Shown: one piece after another, positions 38,548-49,343 of the stretch | How positions within the stretch are numbered: the stretch's first letter is position 1 | How the letters are laid out: each line of letters opens with the position of its first letter | Source of the DNA: Magnetospirillum sp. XM-1 | GTDB taxonomy: Bacteria; Pseudomonadota; Alphaproteobacteria; Rhodospirillales; Magnetospirillaceae | Direction: 5' to 3' | NCBI RefSeq assembly: GCF_001511835.1 | Contig: NZ_LN997848.1 | Coordinates: 248,001-312,000 of the forward strand | Length of the DNA stretch: 64,000 nt | Translations under genes and position numbers: made by a program | Notes under the pieces: model-generated | Told to the model about the DNA's origin: nothing | The model's database searches: none | The model's input: the letters and a program-made list of their open reading frames with translations, nothing else

Positions 38548-40059
38548 TTACTTGCCTTCCTCGAACCAGTGAGCGCGCGCCGCCATGATCACGGCGTTGG
38601 CCTCGTCCTCGCTCATGGCATCCTTGCCCAGGATGTCCAGCAGTTCGTCGCCGGCCAGGTCGCCCAGGTCGTCCAGGGTCTTGATCCCCTTGTCGCCCAG
38701 CTTGACCAGCATGGAAGGCGCCAGGCCCTCGATGGCGGCCAGTTCGTCGGCGACGCCCATGTCCTTGCGCATCTGGTCGTAGCGCTCGTCCTGCTCGGCC
38801 AGGAAGTTCCGGGCGCGGTTCTGCAGTTCCTCGGCGACGCTCTCGTCGAAGCCTTCGATGTCGGCGATGTCCTCGGCCGGCACGTAGGCCACCTCTTCCA
38901 CCGACGAGAAGCCCTCGGTGACCAGCAAGTGGGCGATGACGTCGTCCACGTCCAGGGCCTGGATGAACATGTTGGAGCGCGAACGGAACTCCTCGGTGCG
39001 ACGCTCGGATTCCTCGGCCTCGGTGAGGATGTCGATGTTCCACTGGGTCAGCTGGCTGGCCAGACGCACGTTCTGGCCGCGACGGCCGATGGCGAGAGAC
39101 AGCTGGTCGTCGGGCACCACCACCTCGATGCGGCCGGCTTCCTCGTCCAGCACCACCTTGGTCACCTCGGCCGGCGCCAGGCCGTTCACCACGAAGGTGG
39201 CGACGTCGGGCGACCACTGGATGATGTCGATCTTCTCGCCCTGCAGCTCGGCGACCACCGCCTGGACGCGGCTGCCGCGCATGCCGACGCAGGCGCCGAC
39301 GGGATCGATGGAGGAATCGTGGCTCAGCACGGCGATCTTGGCGCGCGAGCCGGGATCACGGGCCACCGCCTTGATCTCGATGATGCCGTCGTAGATTTCC
39401 GGCACTTCCTGGGCGAACAGCTTCGCCATGAAGATGGGATGGGTGCGCGACAGGAAGATCTGCGGGCCGCGGGGCTCCTGGCGCACGTCGTAGATATAGG
39501 CGCGCACGCGGTCGCCGGTGCGGAAGGTCTCGCGCGGGATCAGCTCGTCGCGGCGGAGCAATGCCTCGGCCCGGCCCAGGTCGACGATGACGTTGCCGAA
39601 CTCGACGCGCTTGACCAGACCGTTGCTGATCTCGCCGACGCGGTCCTTGTATTCGTTGAACTGGCGCTGACGCTCGGCGTCCCTGACCTTCTGGACGATG
39701 ACCTGCTTGGCGGTCTGCGCTGCGATGCGGCCGAAATCGATGGGCGGCAGCGGATCGACCAGGAAGTCGCCGACCACGGCGTCCGGCTTCTTCCTCAGCA
39801 CCTGCTTCAGGGTCTGCTGGGTGGCTTCGTTCTCCACCTCCTCGACCACTTCGATGTAGCGGGCCAGCTGGATTTCGCCGGTCTTGCGGTCGATATGGGC
39901 GCGAATGTCGTGCTCGTGGCCATACTTGGAGCGACCGGCCTTCTGAATGGCCTGCTCCATGGCTTCGAGAACCTCGTCGCGGTCGATGCCCTTGTCGCGG
40001 GCGACGGCGTCGGCCACCTGAAGGAGTTCGGGGCGGGGAAGTGCGGCGATCCGTTCCAT
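38548..40059 (-). CDS. nusA: Transcription termination/antitermination factor NusA
   Basis: A 503-residue protein with the N-terminal RNA polymerase-binding domain, S1 domain (about 135-200), two KH domains ([18 protein letters not shown] and [16 protein letters not shown]) and two C-terminal helix-hairpin repeats. It modulates pausing and termination. It is positioned between rimP (15 bp) and the ylxR-type gene. Confidence 0.98.
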   Translation of the reverse strand: MERIAALPRPELLQVADAVARDKGIDRDEVLEAMEQAIQKAGRSKYGHEHDIRAHIDRKTGEIQLARYIEVVEEVENEATQQTLKQVLRKKPDAVVGDFLVDPLPPIDFGRIAAQTAKQVIVQKVRDAERQRQFNEYKDRVGEISNGLVKRVEFGNVIVDLGRAEALLRRDELIPRETFRTGDRVRAYIYDVRQEPRGPQIFLSRTHPIFMAKLFAQEVPEIYDGIIEIKAVARDPGSRAKIAVLSHDSSIDPVGACVGMRGSRVQAVVAELQGEKIDIIQWSPDVATFVVNGLAPAEVTKVVLDEEAGRIEVVVPDDQLSLAIGRRGQNVRLASQLTQWNIDILTEAEESERRTEEFRSRSNMFIQALDVDDVIAHLLVTEGFSSVEEVAYVPAEDIADIEGFDESVAEELQNRARNFLAEQDERYDQMRKDMGVADELAAIEGLAPSMLVKLGDKGIKTLDDLGDLAGDELLDILGKDAMSEDEANAVIMAARAHWFEEGK

Positions 40060-40074
40060 GGTCCTAATGCGTCC

Positions 40075-40572
40075 TCACTCTTCCTGGTCTTGCATGGTCG
40101 CGGCGATCAGTTCGTCGGTCAGCACCAGCTTGGCGCCGCGAACATCGGCCAGCGGAATGGCAACTTCTCCGGTCTCGACGGCGAGGCGCACGAAAGCGCC
40201 CGTCTCGTCCAAACCCAGCAGCTTGCCCCGGAACCGCTTGCGCCCGTCGATGGGCTGGCACGATTCCATCTTGGCCTCGAATCCCGCCCACGCGGCGAAG
40301 TCCTTGGCCCGGGTCAGCGGACGGTCGATGCCCGGCGAGCTCACCTCGAGGGTGTAGGCCGCCGAGATGGGGTCCTCCACATCCAGCAGGGCCGAAACCG
40401 AGCGGCTGATGTCCGCACAATCGTCCACAGCCATCATCACGCCGTCCTTGCGGTCCGCCATGATCTGAAGCGTGAGCCGCTGCTTTCCCTGCAGCTGCAC
40501 CCGCACCAGCTCGTACCCCATGGCGTCCAGTGACGGCGCGATCAGGGCCTCCAAACGGCTTTGAAGATCCAT
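40075..40572 (-). CDS. rimP: Ribosome maturation factor RimP
   Basis: A 165-residue protein with the RimP N-terminal alpha/beta domain (LEVSSPGIDRPL) and C-terminal SH3-like barrel (RFRGKLLGLDE). It is needed for 30S maturation. I start at ATG 40572, which gives MDLQSRLEALIAPSL, the family N terminus; the frame continues 14 codons upstream into a terminator. First gene of the nusA-infB operon. Confidence 0.95.
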   Translation of the reverse strand: MDLQSRLEALIAPSLDAMGYELVRVQLQGKQRLTLQIMADRKDGVMMAVDDCADISRSVSALLDVEDPISAAYTLEVSSPGIDRPLTRAKDFAAWAGFEAKMESCQPIDGRKRFRGKLLGLDETGAFVRLAVETGEVAIPLADVRGAKLVLTDELIAATMQDQEE

Positions 40573-40605
40573 AACCCTGTCGCCTTGCGACCTAACGTTG
40601 GTCCC

Positions 40606-40636
40606 TAAAAACAAAAAAAGTGGGCCACTGGCCCAC
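40606..40636 (-). terminator. Intrinsic terminator between pfp and rimP (minus strand)
   Basis: Read on the minus strand, GTGGGCCA-G-TGGCCCAC forms a perfect 8-bp stem followed by seven T, then GTTTTT. It lies 94 bp after the pfp stop and 34 bp before rimP, so it separates the phosphofructokinase gene from the rimP operon. Confidence 0.85.
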
Positions 40637-40729
40637 CCTCATCTTCCCGTCAGACGGGACTACAAGAATGTGTCTTGGCGTCAATATAGCCAAATCGGCG
40701 GCCGAGGCAAGAAGCTTGTGGCGGCGCCC

Positions 40730-41944
40730 CTACTTCTTGAGAATCCTCGGCACCGAATTGAGCCGCAGACGGAAGGCGTCGGGCATGCCCGAACCCAGCA
40801 GCGGCCGCAGATACATGCGGAAGGCATCGGTGACGTCGGTGCCCGAATCCGCGATGAAGTGGTCTTCCATCACCCGGGTCTTGCCCGCCACGTCTTCGAG
40901 CGGCAGCAGCTTGTAGTCCACCGAGTAGAAGCCGGTGCGCTGGATGACCACCGAGCCGTCCCGGTCGCCCCACATGGCGAACTGCACCGCCTTCTCGCCC
41001 ACCTCGCGGGCCTCGCGCTGGTCCACGTCGGAGACGCAGCCGATGAACGAGCGCTGCAGATAGCCGAATGTGTCGCCCCGGACCCGCTTGATGCCCAGCT
41101 TGTCCTTGATCTCCTCGCACAGCAGGTCGGACAGCGCCCCGGTGCCCGACAGCTGGATGTTGCCGTGGGCGTCCTGCTCGGTAGCCTTGCCCAGCCGGGT
41201 GATGATGGGAGCGCCGCTTGCGTCGTGGATGCCCTCGGACAGGGCGACCACGCAGCGGCCGTACTTGTCGTAGGCGGCCTTGACGTCGGAAAGGAAGCTC
41301 TCCACCCGGAAGGTCCGCTCGGGCAGATAGATGAGGTGGGGTCCGTCGTCGGGAAACTTCTTGCCCAGCGCCGAGGCGGCGGTGAGGAAGCCGGCATGGC
41401 GGCCCATCACCACCGCGAGGTAGACGCCCCGGAGCGCCGCGTTGTCCAGATTGACGCCCATGAAGGCCTGGGCCACGAAGCGGGCCGCCGAGGGGAATCC
41501 CGGCGTGTGGTCGTTCAGCACCAGATCGTTGTCGATGGTCTTGGGGATGTGGATGCAGCGCAAGGGATAGCCGGCGTTCCTCGCCTCCTCCGAGACGATG
41601 CGCACGGTGTCCGACGAATCGTTGCCGCCTATATAGAAGAAATAGGCGATGCCGTGAGCCTTCAGCACCTCGAAGATCTCGTGACAGTACTTGAGGTCCG
41701 GCTTGTCCCTGGTCGAGCCCAGCGCCGAGGACGGCGTCTGCGCCACCATTTCCAGGTTGTGGCTGGTCTCCTGGGTGAGATCCAGGAAGTCCTCGTTGAC
41801 GATGCCGCGCACCCCGTGATGGGCGCCGTAGACCAGGTCGACGTTGCGGAACTTCCGGGATTCGAGGACGGCCCCAACCATGGACTGGTTGATCACCGCG
41901 GTGGGGCCGCCGCCCTGGGCCACCAGAACCTTGCCGTGCAGCAT
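40730..41944 (-). CDS. pfp: 6-phosphofructokinase, sequence features of the pyrophosphate-dependent type
   Basis: A 404-residue phosphofructokinase with GGGPTAVIN, the active-site PKTIDND (134-140) and MGRHAGFL. Two positions distinguish phosphoryl donors: the residue after GGN/D is Asp109 (GGNDS) where ATP enzymes have Gly, and Lys135 precedes TIDND where ATP enzymes have Gly. Both point to pyrophosphate as donor, so the reaction would be reversible and glycolysis/gluconeogenesis energy-saving. Start ATG 41944 has GGGAGG about 7 nt upstream; the longer open frame reads through the DUF1289 gene antisense. Monocistronic, with a terminator downstream. Confidence 0.92.
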   Translation of the reverse strand: MLHGKVLVAQGGGPTAVINQSMVGAVLESRKFRNVDLVYGAHHGVRGIVNEDFLDLTQETSHNLEMVAQTPSSALGSTRDKPDLKYCHEIFEVLKAHGIAYFFYIGGNDSSDTVRIVSEEARNAGYPLRCIHIPKTIDNDLVLNDHTPGFPSAARFVAQAFMGVNLDNAALRGVYLAVVMGRHAGFLTAASALGKKFPDDGPHLIYLPERTFRVESFLSDVKAAYDKYGRCVVALSEGIHDASGAPIITRLGKATEQDAHGNIQLSGTGALSDLLCEEIKDKLGIKRVRGDTFGYLQRSFIGCVSDVDQREAREVGEKAVQFAMWGDRDGSVVIQRTGFYSVDYKLLPLEDVAGKTRVMEDHFIADSGTDVTDAFRMYLRPLLGSGMPDAFRLRLNSVPRILKK

Positions 41945-42043
41945 GGAACGCCTCCCTTTTGGCACCCCCTCAGGATAGACCCTTTTCCTAAAGCCGCCAG
42001 CGACCAATATGAGGGGGGAACCGCCGCCTCGAAAGGATGGGAC

Positions 42044-42256
42044 TTGGCCGCACCTCCGCTCCGTGTCTTCGACTCGCCCTGCAAATCGGTCTGCCGCATC
42101 GACGACCGCTTCGGCTGGTGCATCGGCTGCAAGCGCACCCGGGCCGAGATCAAGGCCTGGTCCACCGCCAGCGAATCGGAGAAGCGCGACATTCTCGCCC
42201 GCCTTCCCGGCCGCTCCGCCGCCGAGTCCGACTTGCTGTCCAAGGGCGGTTCCTAG
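42044..42256 (+). CDS. DUF1289 family small cysteine-rich protein
   Basis: A 70-residue protein with the DUF1289 pattern: SPCKSVC, then WCIGCKRT (four cysteines, a probable metal site), then a helix with the typical EIKAW and ARLP segments. The function is unknown. Start TTG 42044 has AAGGA 8 nt upstream; no ATG is in frame. It is divergent from pfp, about 100 bp apart. Confidence 0.8.
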   Translation: MAAPPLRVFDSPCKSVCRIDDRFGWCIGCKRTRAEIKAWSTASESEKRDILARLPGRSAAESDLLSKGGS

Positions 42257-42306
42257 CGATCGGAATCGGTTAGACGGGGTTCTTCGCAATCCGATTCAGA
42301 TAGCCG

Positions 42307-42334
42307 TTGACTCTGCCTTGGGGGTGAGTATATT
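42307..42334 (+). promoter_or_regulatory. Candidate sigma-70 promoter for rplU-rpmA
   Basis: TTGACT (42307-42312), 16-bp spacer, TATATT (42329-42334), 65 bp before rplU. Confidence 0.6.
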
Positions 42335-42399
42335 TCGGCCCTCTCGCGCGGTGGGCTCCCTTCGCGCGTCACTGTTTCTTTTGCTCAGGTAGAATCGTC

Positions 42400-42702
42400 A
42401 TGTTCGCAGTCATCCAGACCGGCGGTAAGCAGTACAAGGTCGCTTCGGGCGACGTGATCCGCGTCGAGAAGCTGGCCGGCGAGGCCGGTGCCGAGGTTGT
42501 GCTCGACCAGGTGCTGATGGTCGGCGAAAAGATCGGCGCGCCCGTCGTGGCCGGCGCCAGCGTGAAGGCCACCGTGGTGGCCCAGGCCCGTGGCGAGAAG
42601 ATCATCGTCTTCAAGAAGCGCCGCCGCCAGAATTCGCGCCGCAAGAACGGCCACCGCCAGGACCTGACGATCCTGCGCATCACCGACATTTCCGCCGGCT
42701 GA
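42400..42702 (+). CDS. rplU: 50S ribosomal protein L21
   Basis: A 100-residue protein starting [25 protein letters not shown], ending in the basic [17 protein letters not shown] region that binds 23S rRNA. First gene of rplU-rpmA. Confidence 0.98.
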   Translation: MFAVIQTGGKQYKVASGDVIRVEKLAGEAGAEVVLDQVLMVGEKIGAPVVAGASVKATVVAQARGEKIIVFKKRRRQNSRRKNGHRQDLTILRITDISAG

Positions 42703-42734
42703 TCGCCCGCGCGCCGATAGTAGGAGAGTAGACT

Positions 42735-43004
42735 ATGGCTCATAAAAAGGCTGGCGGTTCGTCCCGCAACGGCCGCGACTCCGCGGGTCAGCGGCTCGGC
42801 GTCAAGAAGTTCGGCGGCGAGCTGGTCATCCCCGGCAACATCATCGTGCGCCAGCGCGGCACCAAGTTCTATCCCGGCACCAATGTCGGCATGGGCAAGG
42901 ATCACACCCTGTTCGCCACCGCGATGGGCAAGGTGACCTTCCAGCACAAGGCCGAGGGCCGCACCTTCGTGGTCGTGGAGCCCCTGCCGGAGGCCGCCGA
43001 ATAA
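42735..43004 (+). CDS. rpmA: 50S ribosomal protein L27
   Basis: An 89-residue protein, [28 protein letters not shown], the L27 N terminus that reaches the peptidyl transferase centre. No N-terminal cleavage extension is present. It is 32 bp after rplU. Confidence 0.98.
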   Translation: MAHKKAGGSSRNGRDSAGQRLGVKKFGGELVIPGNIIVRQRGTKFYPGTNVGMGKDHTLFATAMGKVTFQHKAEGRTFVVVEPLPEAAE

Positions 43005-44447
<1,443 letters not shown>

Positions 44448-44550
44448 GCGAGGCCAGGGCCGAGCGCGGGCGCGTTGAGCGCCCCGGAGCGTCAGCGGAG
44501 GAAAGCCAAGCGCGCGGAGGCGCGCGCCCGGCGTTTGAGGGACTGCGTAA

Positions 44551-45663
44551 ATGAACCAGCTGGCCGCCGCCAAGCGCCTGATCGTCAAGATCGGCTCCTC
44601 GCTGCTGGTGGATGATTCCACCGGACAGGTGAAGCGCGGCTGGCTGGAGACATTGGCCGCCGACATCGCCGCCTGCAAGGCGCGCGGCCAGGAAGTCATC
44701 GTGGTGTCCTCGGGCGCGGTGGCGGTGGGACGGCGCAAGCTGGGCCTGGTGCCGCCCTTGAAGCTGGAAGAGAAGCAGGCCGCCGCCGCCACGGGGCAGA
44801 TTCGTCTGGCCCATGCCTGGCAGGACGCGCTGGCCCATCACCACATCACCGTGGCCCAGGTGCTGCTGACCTTGGACGATTCCGAGAACCGGCGGCGCTA
44901 CCTCAACGCCCGCACCACGCTGGAAACCCTGCTGAAGCTGGGCGCCGTGCCGGTGATCAACGAGAACGACACGGTGGCCACCGCCGAAATCCGCGTCGGC
45001 GACAACGACCGCCTGGCCGCCCGCGTGGCACAGATGGTGTCGGCGGACGCATTGGTGCTGTTCTCCGACATCGACGGGCTTTACACCGCCGATCCCCGCA
45101 AGGACCCGTCGGCCACCTTCATCCCCGAGGTGCGGGAACTCACCCCCGAGATCGAGGCCATGGCCGGCGATCCCGGCTCGGCCTACGGTTCGGGCGGCAT
45201 GGTCACCAAGCTGGTGGCGGCGCGCATCTGCCTGTCGGCCGGCTGCCGTATGGCCATCACAAGGGGCGAGCCCATGCACCCCCTGAAGGCCATCGAGGAT
45301 GGCGGGCGCTGCACCTGGTTCCTGCCCAATTCCGAGCCCAGGACGGCGCGCAAGCAATGGATCTTCGGCTCCATGAAGCCCACCGGGACGATAGTGCTGG
45401 ACGCGGGCGCCGCCCGGGCGCTGGCCCAGGGCCGCTCGCTGCTGCCCGCCGGCGTCACCACGGTGGACGGCGAGTTCGAGCGCGGCGATTGCGTGCTGGT
45501 CAGGGACGCGTCGGCCAAGGTGCTGGGGCGCGGCCTGGTGGCCTATTCCAGCGCCGACGCGCGGGCCATCATGGGTCGCAAGTCGGGCGAGATCGAGGCT
45601 ATCCTGGGCTTTCGGGGCCGCGACGAACTGATCCACCGCGACGATCTGGTGATGGAGGGTTGA
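44551..45663 (+). CDS. proB: Glutamate 5-kinase
   Basis: A 370-residue enzyme with an amino-acid kinase domain ([53 protein letters not shown]) and a C-terminal PUA domain (about 275-370). It performs the first step of proline synthesis. It is followed by proA after 2 bp. The 103-bp gap to obgE shows no repeat or terminator. Confidence 0.97.
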   Translation: MNQLAAAKRLIVKIGSSLLVDDSTGQVKRGWLETLAADIAACKARGQEVIVVSSGAVAVGRRKLGLVPPLKLEEKQAAAATGQIRLAHAWQDALAHHHITVAQVLLTLDDSENRRRYLNARTTLETLLKLGAVPVINENDTVATAEIRVGDNDRLAARVAQMVSADALVLFSDIDGLYTADPRKDPSATFIPEVRELTPEIEAMAGDPGSAYGSGGMVTKLVAARICLSAGCRMAITRGEPMHPLKAIEDGGRCTWFLPNSEPRTARKQWIFGSMKPTGTIVLDAGAARALAQGRSLLPAGVTTVDGEFERGDCVLVRDASAKVLGRGLVAYSSADARAIMGRKSGEIEAILGFRGRDELIHRDDLVMEG

Positions 45664-45665
45664 GC

Positions 45666-46928
45666 ATGAGCGATTTGAACGCCCTGATGACGGACCTGGG
45701 CAAGCGCGCCCGCGCCGCCGCCCGTGTGCTCGCCCTCACCCCGTCGGCGGACAAGGACAAGGCGCTGCGCGCCGCGGCCCAAGCCATCCGCATCGATTCC
45801 AAGCTGATCATGGAAGCCAACGCCAAGGACATGGAAGCGGGCGAGGCCAAGGGCCTCACCAAGGCCATGCTCGACCGCCTGATGCTCAACGAAGCCCGCA
45901 TCGAGGCTATGGCCAAGGGCTTGGAGGACATCGCCCGCCTGCCCGATCCCGTGGGCCGCTCGCTGGCGGAATGGACCCGGCCCAACGGCATGCACATTTC
46001 CCGCGTCGCCGTGCCCCTGGGCGTCATCGGCATCATCTACGAGAGCCGGCCCAACGTCACCGCCGACGCCGCCGCGCTGTGCCTCAAATCCGGCAACGCC
46101 ACCATCCTGCGCGGCGGATCGGAAAGCTTCCATTCGTCCCAGGCCATCCTGACGTCGCTCAAGGGCGGCTTCACCGCCTGTGGCCTGCCCGCCGACGCGG
46201 TGCAGATGGTGCCCACCACCGACCGCGAGGCGGTGGGGGTCATGCTGCGGCTTTCCGACTACATCGACGTCATCGTGCCCAGGGGCGGCAAGTCGCTGGT
46301 GGAGCGCGTGGTGGCCGAGAGCCGCATCCCCCTGTTCCAGCACCTGGAAGGCATCTGCCACACCTATGTGGACGGCTCCGCCGACCTGGAGATGGCCAAG
46401 ACCATCGTGCTGAACGCCAAGATGCGCCGCACCGGCATCTGCGGCGCCACCGAGACGCTGCTGGTGGACGCCGCCTGCGCCAGGACCCACCTGAAGCCCC
46501 TGGTCTCCATGCTGATCGATTCGGGCTGCGAGGTCAGGGGCGACCATCGGGCCCAAGAGGCTGATTGCCGCGCCCTGCCGGCCTCCGAGGCCGACTGGAG
46601 CACCGAATATCTGGACGCCATCATCTCGGTGAAGGTGGTGGACGGGGTCCGGGCCGCCGTCGAACACATCAACACCTACGGCTCGCACCATACCGAGGCG
46701 ATCATCGCCGAGGATGCCAAGGCCGCCGAGACCTTCCTGAACGGGTGCGATTCGGCCATCGTGCTGTGGAACGCCTCGACCCAGTTCGCCGACGGCGGCG
46801 AGTTCGGCATGGGCGCCGAGATCGGCATCTCCACCGGCAAGATGCACGCCCGCGGCCCCGTGGGCGTGGAACAGCTCTGCACCTTCAAATACGTGGTGAA
46901 GGGCAGCGGCCAGACCAGACCCGGCTGA
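45666..46928 (+). CDS. proA: Gamma-glutamyl phosphate reductase
   Basis: A 420-residue aldehyde dehydrogenase-fold enzyme; the catalytic cysteine is in [11 protein letters not shown]. Other blocks are [31 protein letters not shown] and [17 protein letters not shown]. It reduces glutamyl phosphate to the semialdehyde. Start ATG 45666, 2 bp after the proB stop. Confidence 0.97.
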   Translation: MSDLNALMTDLGKRARAAARVLALTPSADKDKALRAAAQAIRIDSKLIMEANAKDMEAGEAKGLTKAMLDRLMLNEARIEAMAKGLEDIARLPDPVGRSLAEWTRPNGMHISRVAVPLGVIGIIYESRPNVTADAAALCLKSGNATILRGGSESFHSSQAILTSLKGGFTACGLPADAVQMVPTTDREAVGVMLRLSDYIDVIVPRGGKSLVERVVAESRIPLFQHLEGICHTYVDGSADLEMAKTIVLNAKMRRTGICGATETLLVDAACARTHLKPLVSMLIDSGCEVRGDHRAQEADCRALPASEADWSTEYLDAIISVKVVDGVRAAVEHINTYGSHHTEAIIAEDAKAAETFLNGCDSAIVLWNASTQFADGGEFGMGAEIGISTGKMHARGPVGVEQLCTFKYVVKGSGQTRPG

Positions 46929-46940
46929 GCTCCAGCCAAG

Positions 46941-47065
46941 GAACACGGATGAACACGGATTGCGCTTCGCGCTCGCGGATGGACACGGATCGGAGAGGGA
47001 AAAGGGCAACATCCTCTTCCGCCGCGCCGTCCATCCGTGGCTGGTATCCGCGTCCATCCGTGTCT
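46941..47065. repeat. CACGGAT-type inverted repeat, copy 2
   Basis: It starts GAACACGGATGAACACGGAT and ends with the inverted motif TCCATCCGTGT. Internal CGCGGATGGACACGGAT and GTCCATCCGTGG add further pairs. It fills the proA-nadD gap and matches the motif of the element at 34545-34710. Confidence 0.8.
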
Positions 47066-47085
47066 CTTGAAAAGCCGGAACCGTC

Positions 47086-47697
47086 ATGACCCGCCCGAGA
47101 CTCAATCCCTGGGGCGAGACCCGGCGGGCGCGGGTCGGCCTGTTGGGCGGCTCGTTCAATCCGGCCCATGACGGGCACCGCCACATCGCCCTGCTGGCCC
47201 TGAAGCTGCTGAGCCTGGACGAAATCTGGCTGCTGGTCAGCCCGCAGAACCCCTTGAAGCCGGTGGCCGGCATGGCGCCGCTCGCCAAGCGCCTCGCCTC
47301 GGCCGAAACCGTCTGCGCCGGACACCCCCGCCTGCGTCCGACGGATATCGAGACCCGGTGGGGCACAAGCTACACCGCCGACACCCTGGCGCTCCTGCGC
47401 CTGCGCTTTCCCCGCATCCGCTTCGTCTGGCTGATGGGCGCCGACAATCTGGCCGGATTCCATCGCTGGGCCCGCTGGGAGAGCATCTTCCGCGCCGTCC
47501 CCGTTGCGATTCTGGCGCGTGGTCCCTATTCTGCGCGAACCTTGGGAAGCCGTGCGGCCCATCGCTTCGCCCAAAGCCGCCAGCCGTCCTCGAGAGCCCG
47601 ATTTTTGTGGCAGGGACAGCCGCCCGCCTGGGCGTTCCTCCACACCAGGCGCCACGCCGCCTCGTCCACCGCCATCCGCAACAGGAGACAACCATAG
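47086..47697 (+). CDS. nadD: Nicotinate-nucleotide adenylyltransferase
   Basis: A 203-residue nucleotidyltransferase of NAD synthesis. The GGSFNPAHDGHRH motif binds ATP phosphates, WLMGADNL lies in the middle, and the late SSTAIR motif is at the C terminus. Overlaps rsfS by 4 bp. The C-terminal 40 residues are Arg/Gln-rich, but length is normal. Confidence 0.95.
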   Translation: MTRPRLNPWGETRRARVGLLGGSFNPAHDGHRHIALLALKLLSLDEIWLLVSPQNPLKPVAGMAPLAKRLASAETVCAGHPRLRPTDIETRWGTSYTADTLALLRLRFPRIRFVWLMGADNLAGFHRWARWESIFRAVPVAILARGPYSARTLGSRAAHRFAQSRQPSSRARFLWQGQPPAWAFLHTRRHAASSTAIRNRRQP

Positions 47698-48116
47698 CCC
47701 GCAAACCCGCCGCCAAGGCCGAACCCGCCGCTCCCGCCCCCGCTCCCACGCTGGCGGAGATCGTCGCGGCCACCCTGGACGACCACAAGGCCGAGGACGT
47801 GGTCGTCCTCGACCTCAAGGGCCGCACCTCCATCACCGACACCATGGTTATCGCCACCGGCAAGTCCCAGCGCCAGGTGGGCGCCATGGCCGACCACGTG
47901 GAGAAGGCCCTGAAGCAGGCCGGACAAAAGGTCACCATCGAGGGCATGCCCCAGTGCGACTGGGTGCTGGTGGACGCGGGCGACATCATCGTCCACCTGT
48001 TCCGCCCCGAGGTCCGCACCTTCTACAATCTGGAAAAGATGTGGGGCGCGCTGGAAGCCAAGGCCGACGCCCCCACCGCCAGCGCCGTGCGCGCCAAGGC
48101 CATCGAACAGGCCTAG
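47694..48116 (+). CDS. rsfS: Ribosomal silencing factor RsfS (Iojap family), apparent ATA start
   Basis: A 140-residue protein with the RsfS domain: EIVAATLDDHKAEDVVVLDL, TDTMVIATGKS, GDIIVHLFRPEVRTFYNLEKMW. It binds L14 and blocks subunit joining in starvation. No ATG, GTG or TTG fits the N terminus. An ATA at 47694, in frame and overlapping the nadD stop, is preceded by AGGAGA (47683-47688) at 5 nt spacing, exactly where a start is expected. The next upstream candidate is GTG 47607, which lacks a ribosome binding site and would run through nadD. Standard nadD-rsfS-rlmH order. Confidence 0.85.
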   Translation: MARKPAAKAEPAAPAPAPTLAEIVAATLDDHKAEDVVVLDLKGRTSITDTMVIATGKSQRQVGAMADHVEKALKQAGQKVTIEGMPQCDWVLVDAGDIIVHLFRPEVRTFYNLEKMWGALEAKADAPTASAVRAKAIEQA

Positions 48117-48575
48117 ATGCGCCTGCTGATCGGAGCGGTGGGCAAGGCCAAGGCCGGACCGGAACAGGACCTGTTCCGCCAGTATTGCCGCCGCCTGTCG
48201 CCCGCCCCCATCCTCAAGGAGGTGGAGGAGAAGCGCCCGCTGGCCGGCCTGCAGTTGAAAGCGCGCGAGGCGGAACTGCTGCTGGCCGTCCTGCCCGAGG
48301 GCGCCAAGGTGGTGGCCCTGGACGAGCGGGGCCGCGACATGGGCTCGGTGGACTTCGCCGAGAAGCTGCGGGGCTGGCGCGACGACGGCGCCCAGGACGT
48401 CGCCTTCCTGATCGGCGGGGCCGACGGCCACGGCGACGCGGTGCGCGAACGGGCCGATCTGCTGCTGTCCTTCGGACGTATGACCTGGCCGCACATGCTG
48501 GTCCGCGCCCTGCTGGCCGAGCAATTATGGCGGGCCCATTCGATTCTGACAGGGCACCCCTATCATCGGGTCTGA
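48117..48575 (+). CDS. rlmH: 23S rRNA (pseudouridine-1915-N3)-methyltransferase RlmH
   Basis: A 152-residue SPOUT enzyme that methylates pseudouridine 1915 in the decoding-centre helix 69. The C-terminal knot contains [30 protein letters not shown], and the end [11 protein letters not shown] is the family signature. It starts directly after the rsfS stop. Confidence 0.96.
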   Translation: MRLLIGAVGKAKAGPEQDLFRQYCRRLSPAPILKEVEEKRPLAGLQLKAREAELLLAVLPEGAKVVALDERGRDMGSVDFAEKLRGWRDDGAQDVAFLIGGADGHGDAVRERADLLLSFGRMTWPHMLVRALLAEQLWRAHSILTGHPYHRV

Positions 48576-48662
48576 CGGGACCAAGGTATGGGCTCTTGAT
48601 ATTCTCGCCTTCATGGCGCAAGGATGGGGCAAGGGGATTTGGCGGGAGTCCAAGGAGGGGTG

Positions 48663-49175
48663 GTGACGGAATCTGATATCCCGCCGGAAGAGCGGGCGGC
48701 CTTCGAGGAATACGTCGCCAGGGTCAATGGCACCAATATCAGTGCCCAGACTCTGCTCGCCACCGACTATCTCAACCATTTCAACGAGATCGTCATGCTG
48801 CTCGACATGGTCCCGGACATGCCGGACATGATCGAGGAATGCAAGATGTGGCAGCCGAAGAGCTACCAGGAGCATTTCGCCGATTCCACCTTCAAGGACA
48901 AGCAACTGGCGGTGGAGGCCTATGACCGCGTCCCCACCAAGTTCCGCCGCCCCTTCGAAGAGACCATCAACCACCTGAACACCCTGATTCTCGGTGGCGT
49001 CACCAAACTGGAAGACGAGATCGTCGGCGGCGCCGACCCGGCGCTGACCGCCGAGCACGTCAAGGCCATCAGCCGCGCCGCCCAGGCCCTGATGGACTGC
49101 GCCAACGCCATCATCCACGGCTCGGACCGCGCCATGGCCCAGGTGGAAATCGACGGTCTGCTGGGCGGGACGTAG
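48663..49175 (+). CDS. Conserved-looking hypothetical helical protein
   Basis: A 170-residue protein I do not recognise. It is predicted mostly alpha-helical, acidic, and without signal peptide or transmembrane segment. It contains MVPDMPDMIEECKMWQPKSY and DCANAIIHGSDRAMA segments. Start: GTG 48663 with AGGAGG (48653-48658) upstream; GTG 48660 and ATG 48624 are alternatives that would add 1 or 13 residues. It follows rlmH by 87 bp and faces a convergent methyltransferase across a dispersed repeat. Codon use matches the surrounding genes, so it looks like a true, resident gene. Confidence 0.7.
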   Translation: MTESDIPPEERAAFEEYVARVNGTNISAQTLLATDYLNHFNEIVMLLDMVPDMPDMIEECKMWQPKSYQEHFADSTFKDKQLAVEAYDRVPTKFRRPFEETINHLNTLILGGVTKLEDEIVGGADPALTAEHVKAISRAAQALMDCANAIIHGSDRAMAQVEIDGLLGGT

Positions 49176-49219
49176 CAGGCTGCGAAAAGACGCGGCTCCG
49201 ACATCTTTGCGCCCGGTTC

Positions 49220-49329
49220 CGTCATGCCCGGACTTGATCCGGGCATCCAGGCGGGTCCACCTGGCTCAATGCTTCCGAAGATATGGCTGCGGCGCCACGT
49301 GGATGGCCGTGACAAGCACGGCCATGACG
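49220..49329. repeat. Dispersed palindromic repeat, long form, copy D
   Basis: CGTCAT, arm GCCCGGA-CTTGA-TCCGGGC, about 56 bp of spacer with CCACCTGG and CCACGTGG, arm GGCCGTG-ACAAG-CACGGCC, ATGACG. It lies between convergent genes. Confidence 0.8.
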
Positions 49330-49343
49330 ACATGGGCAGACGG

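Noticed and set aside
38569..40533. 654-residue plus-strand frame opposite nusA and rimP
   Set aside because: Shadow of two genes in conserved operon order on the other strand.
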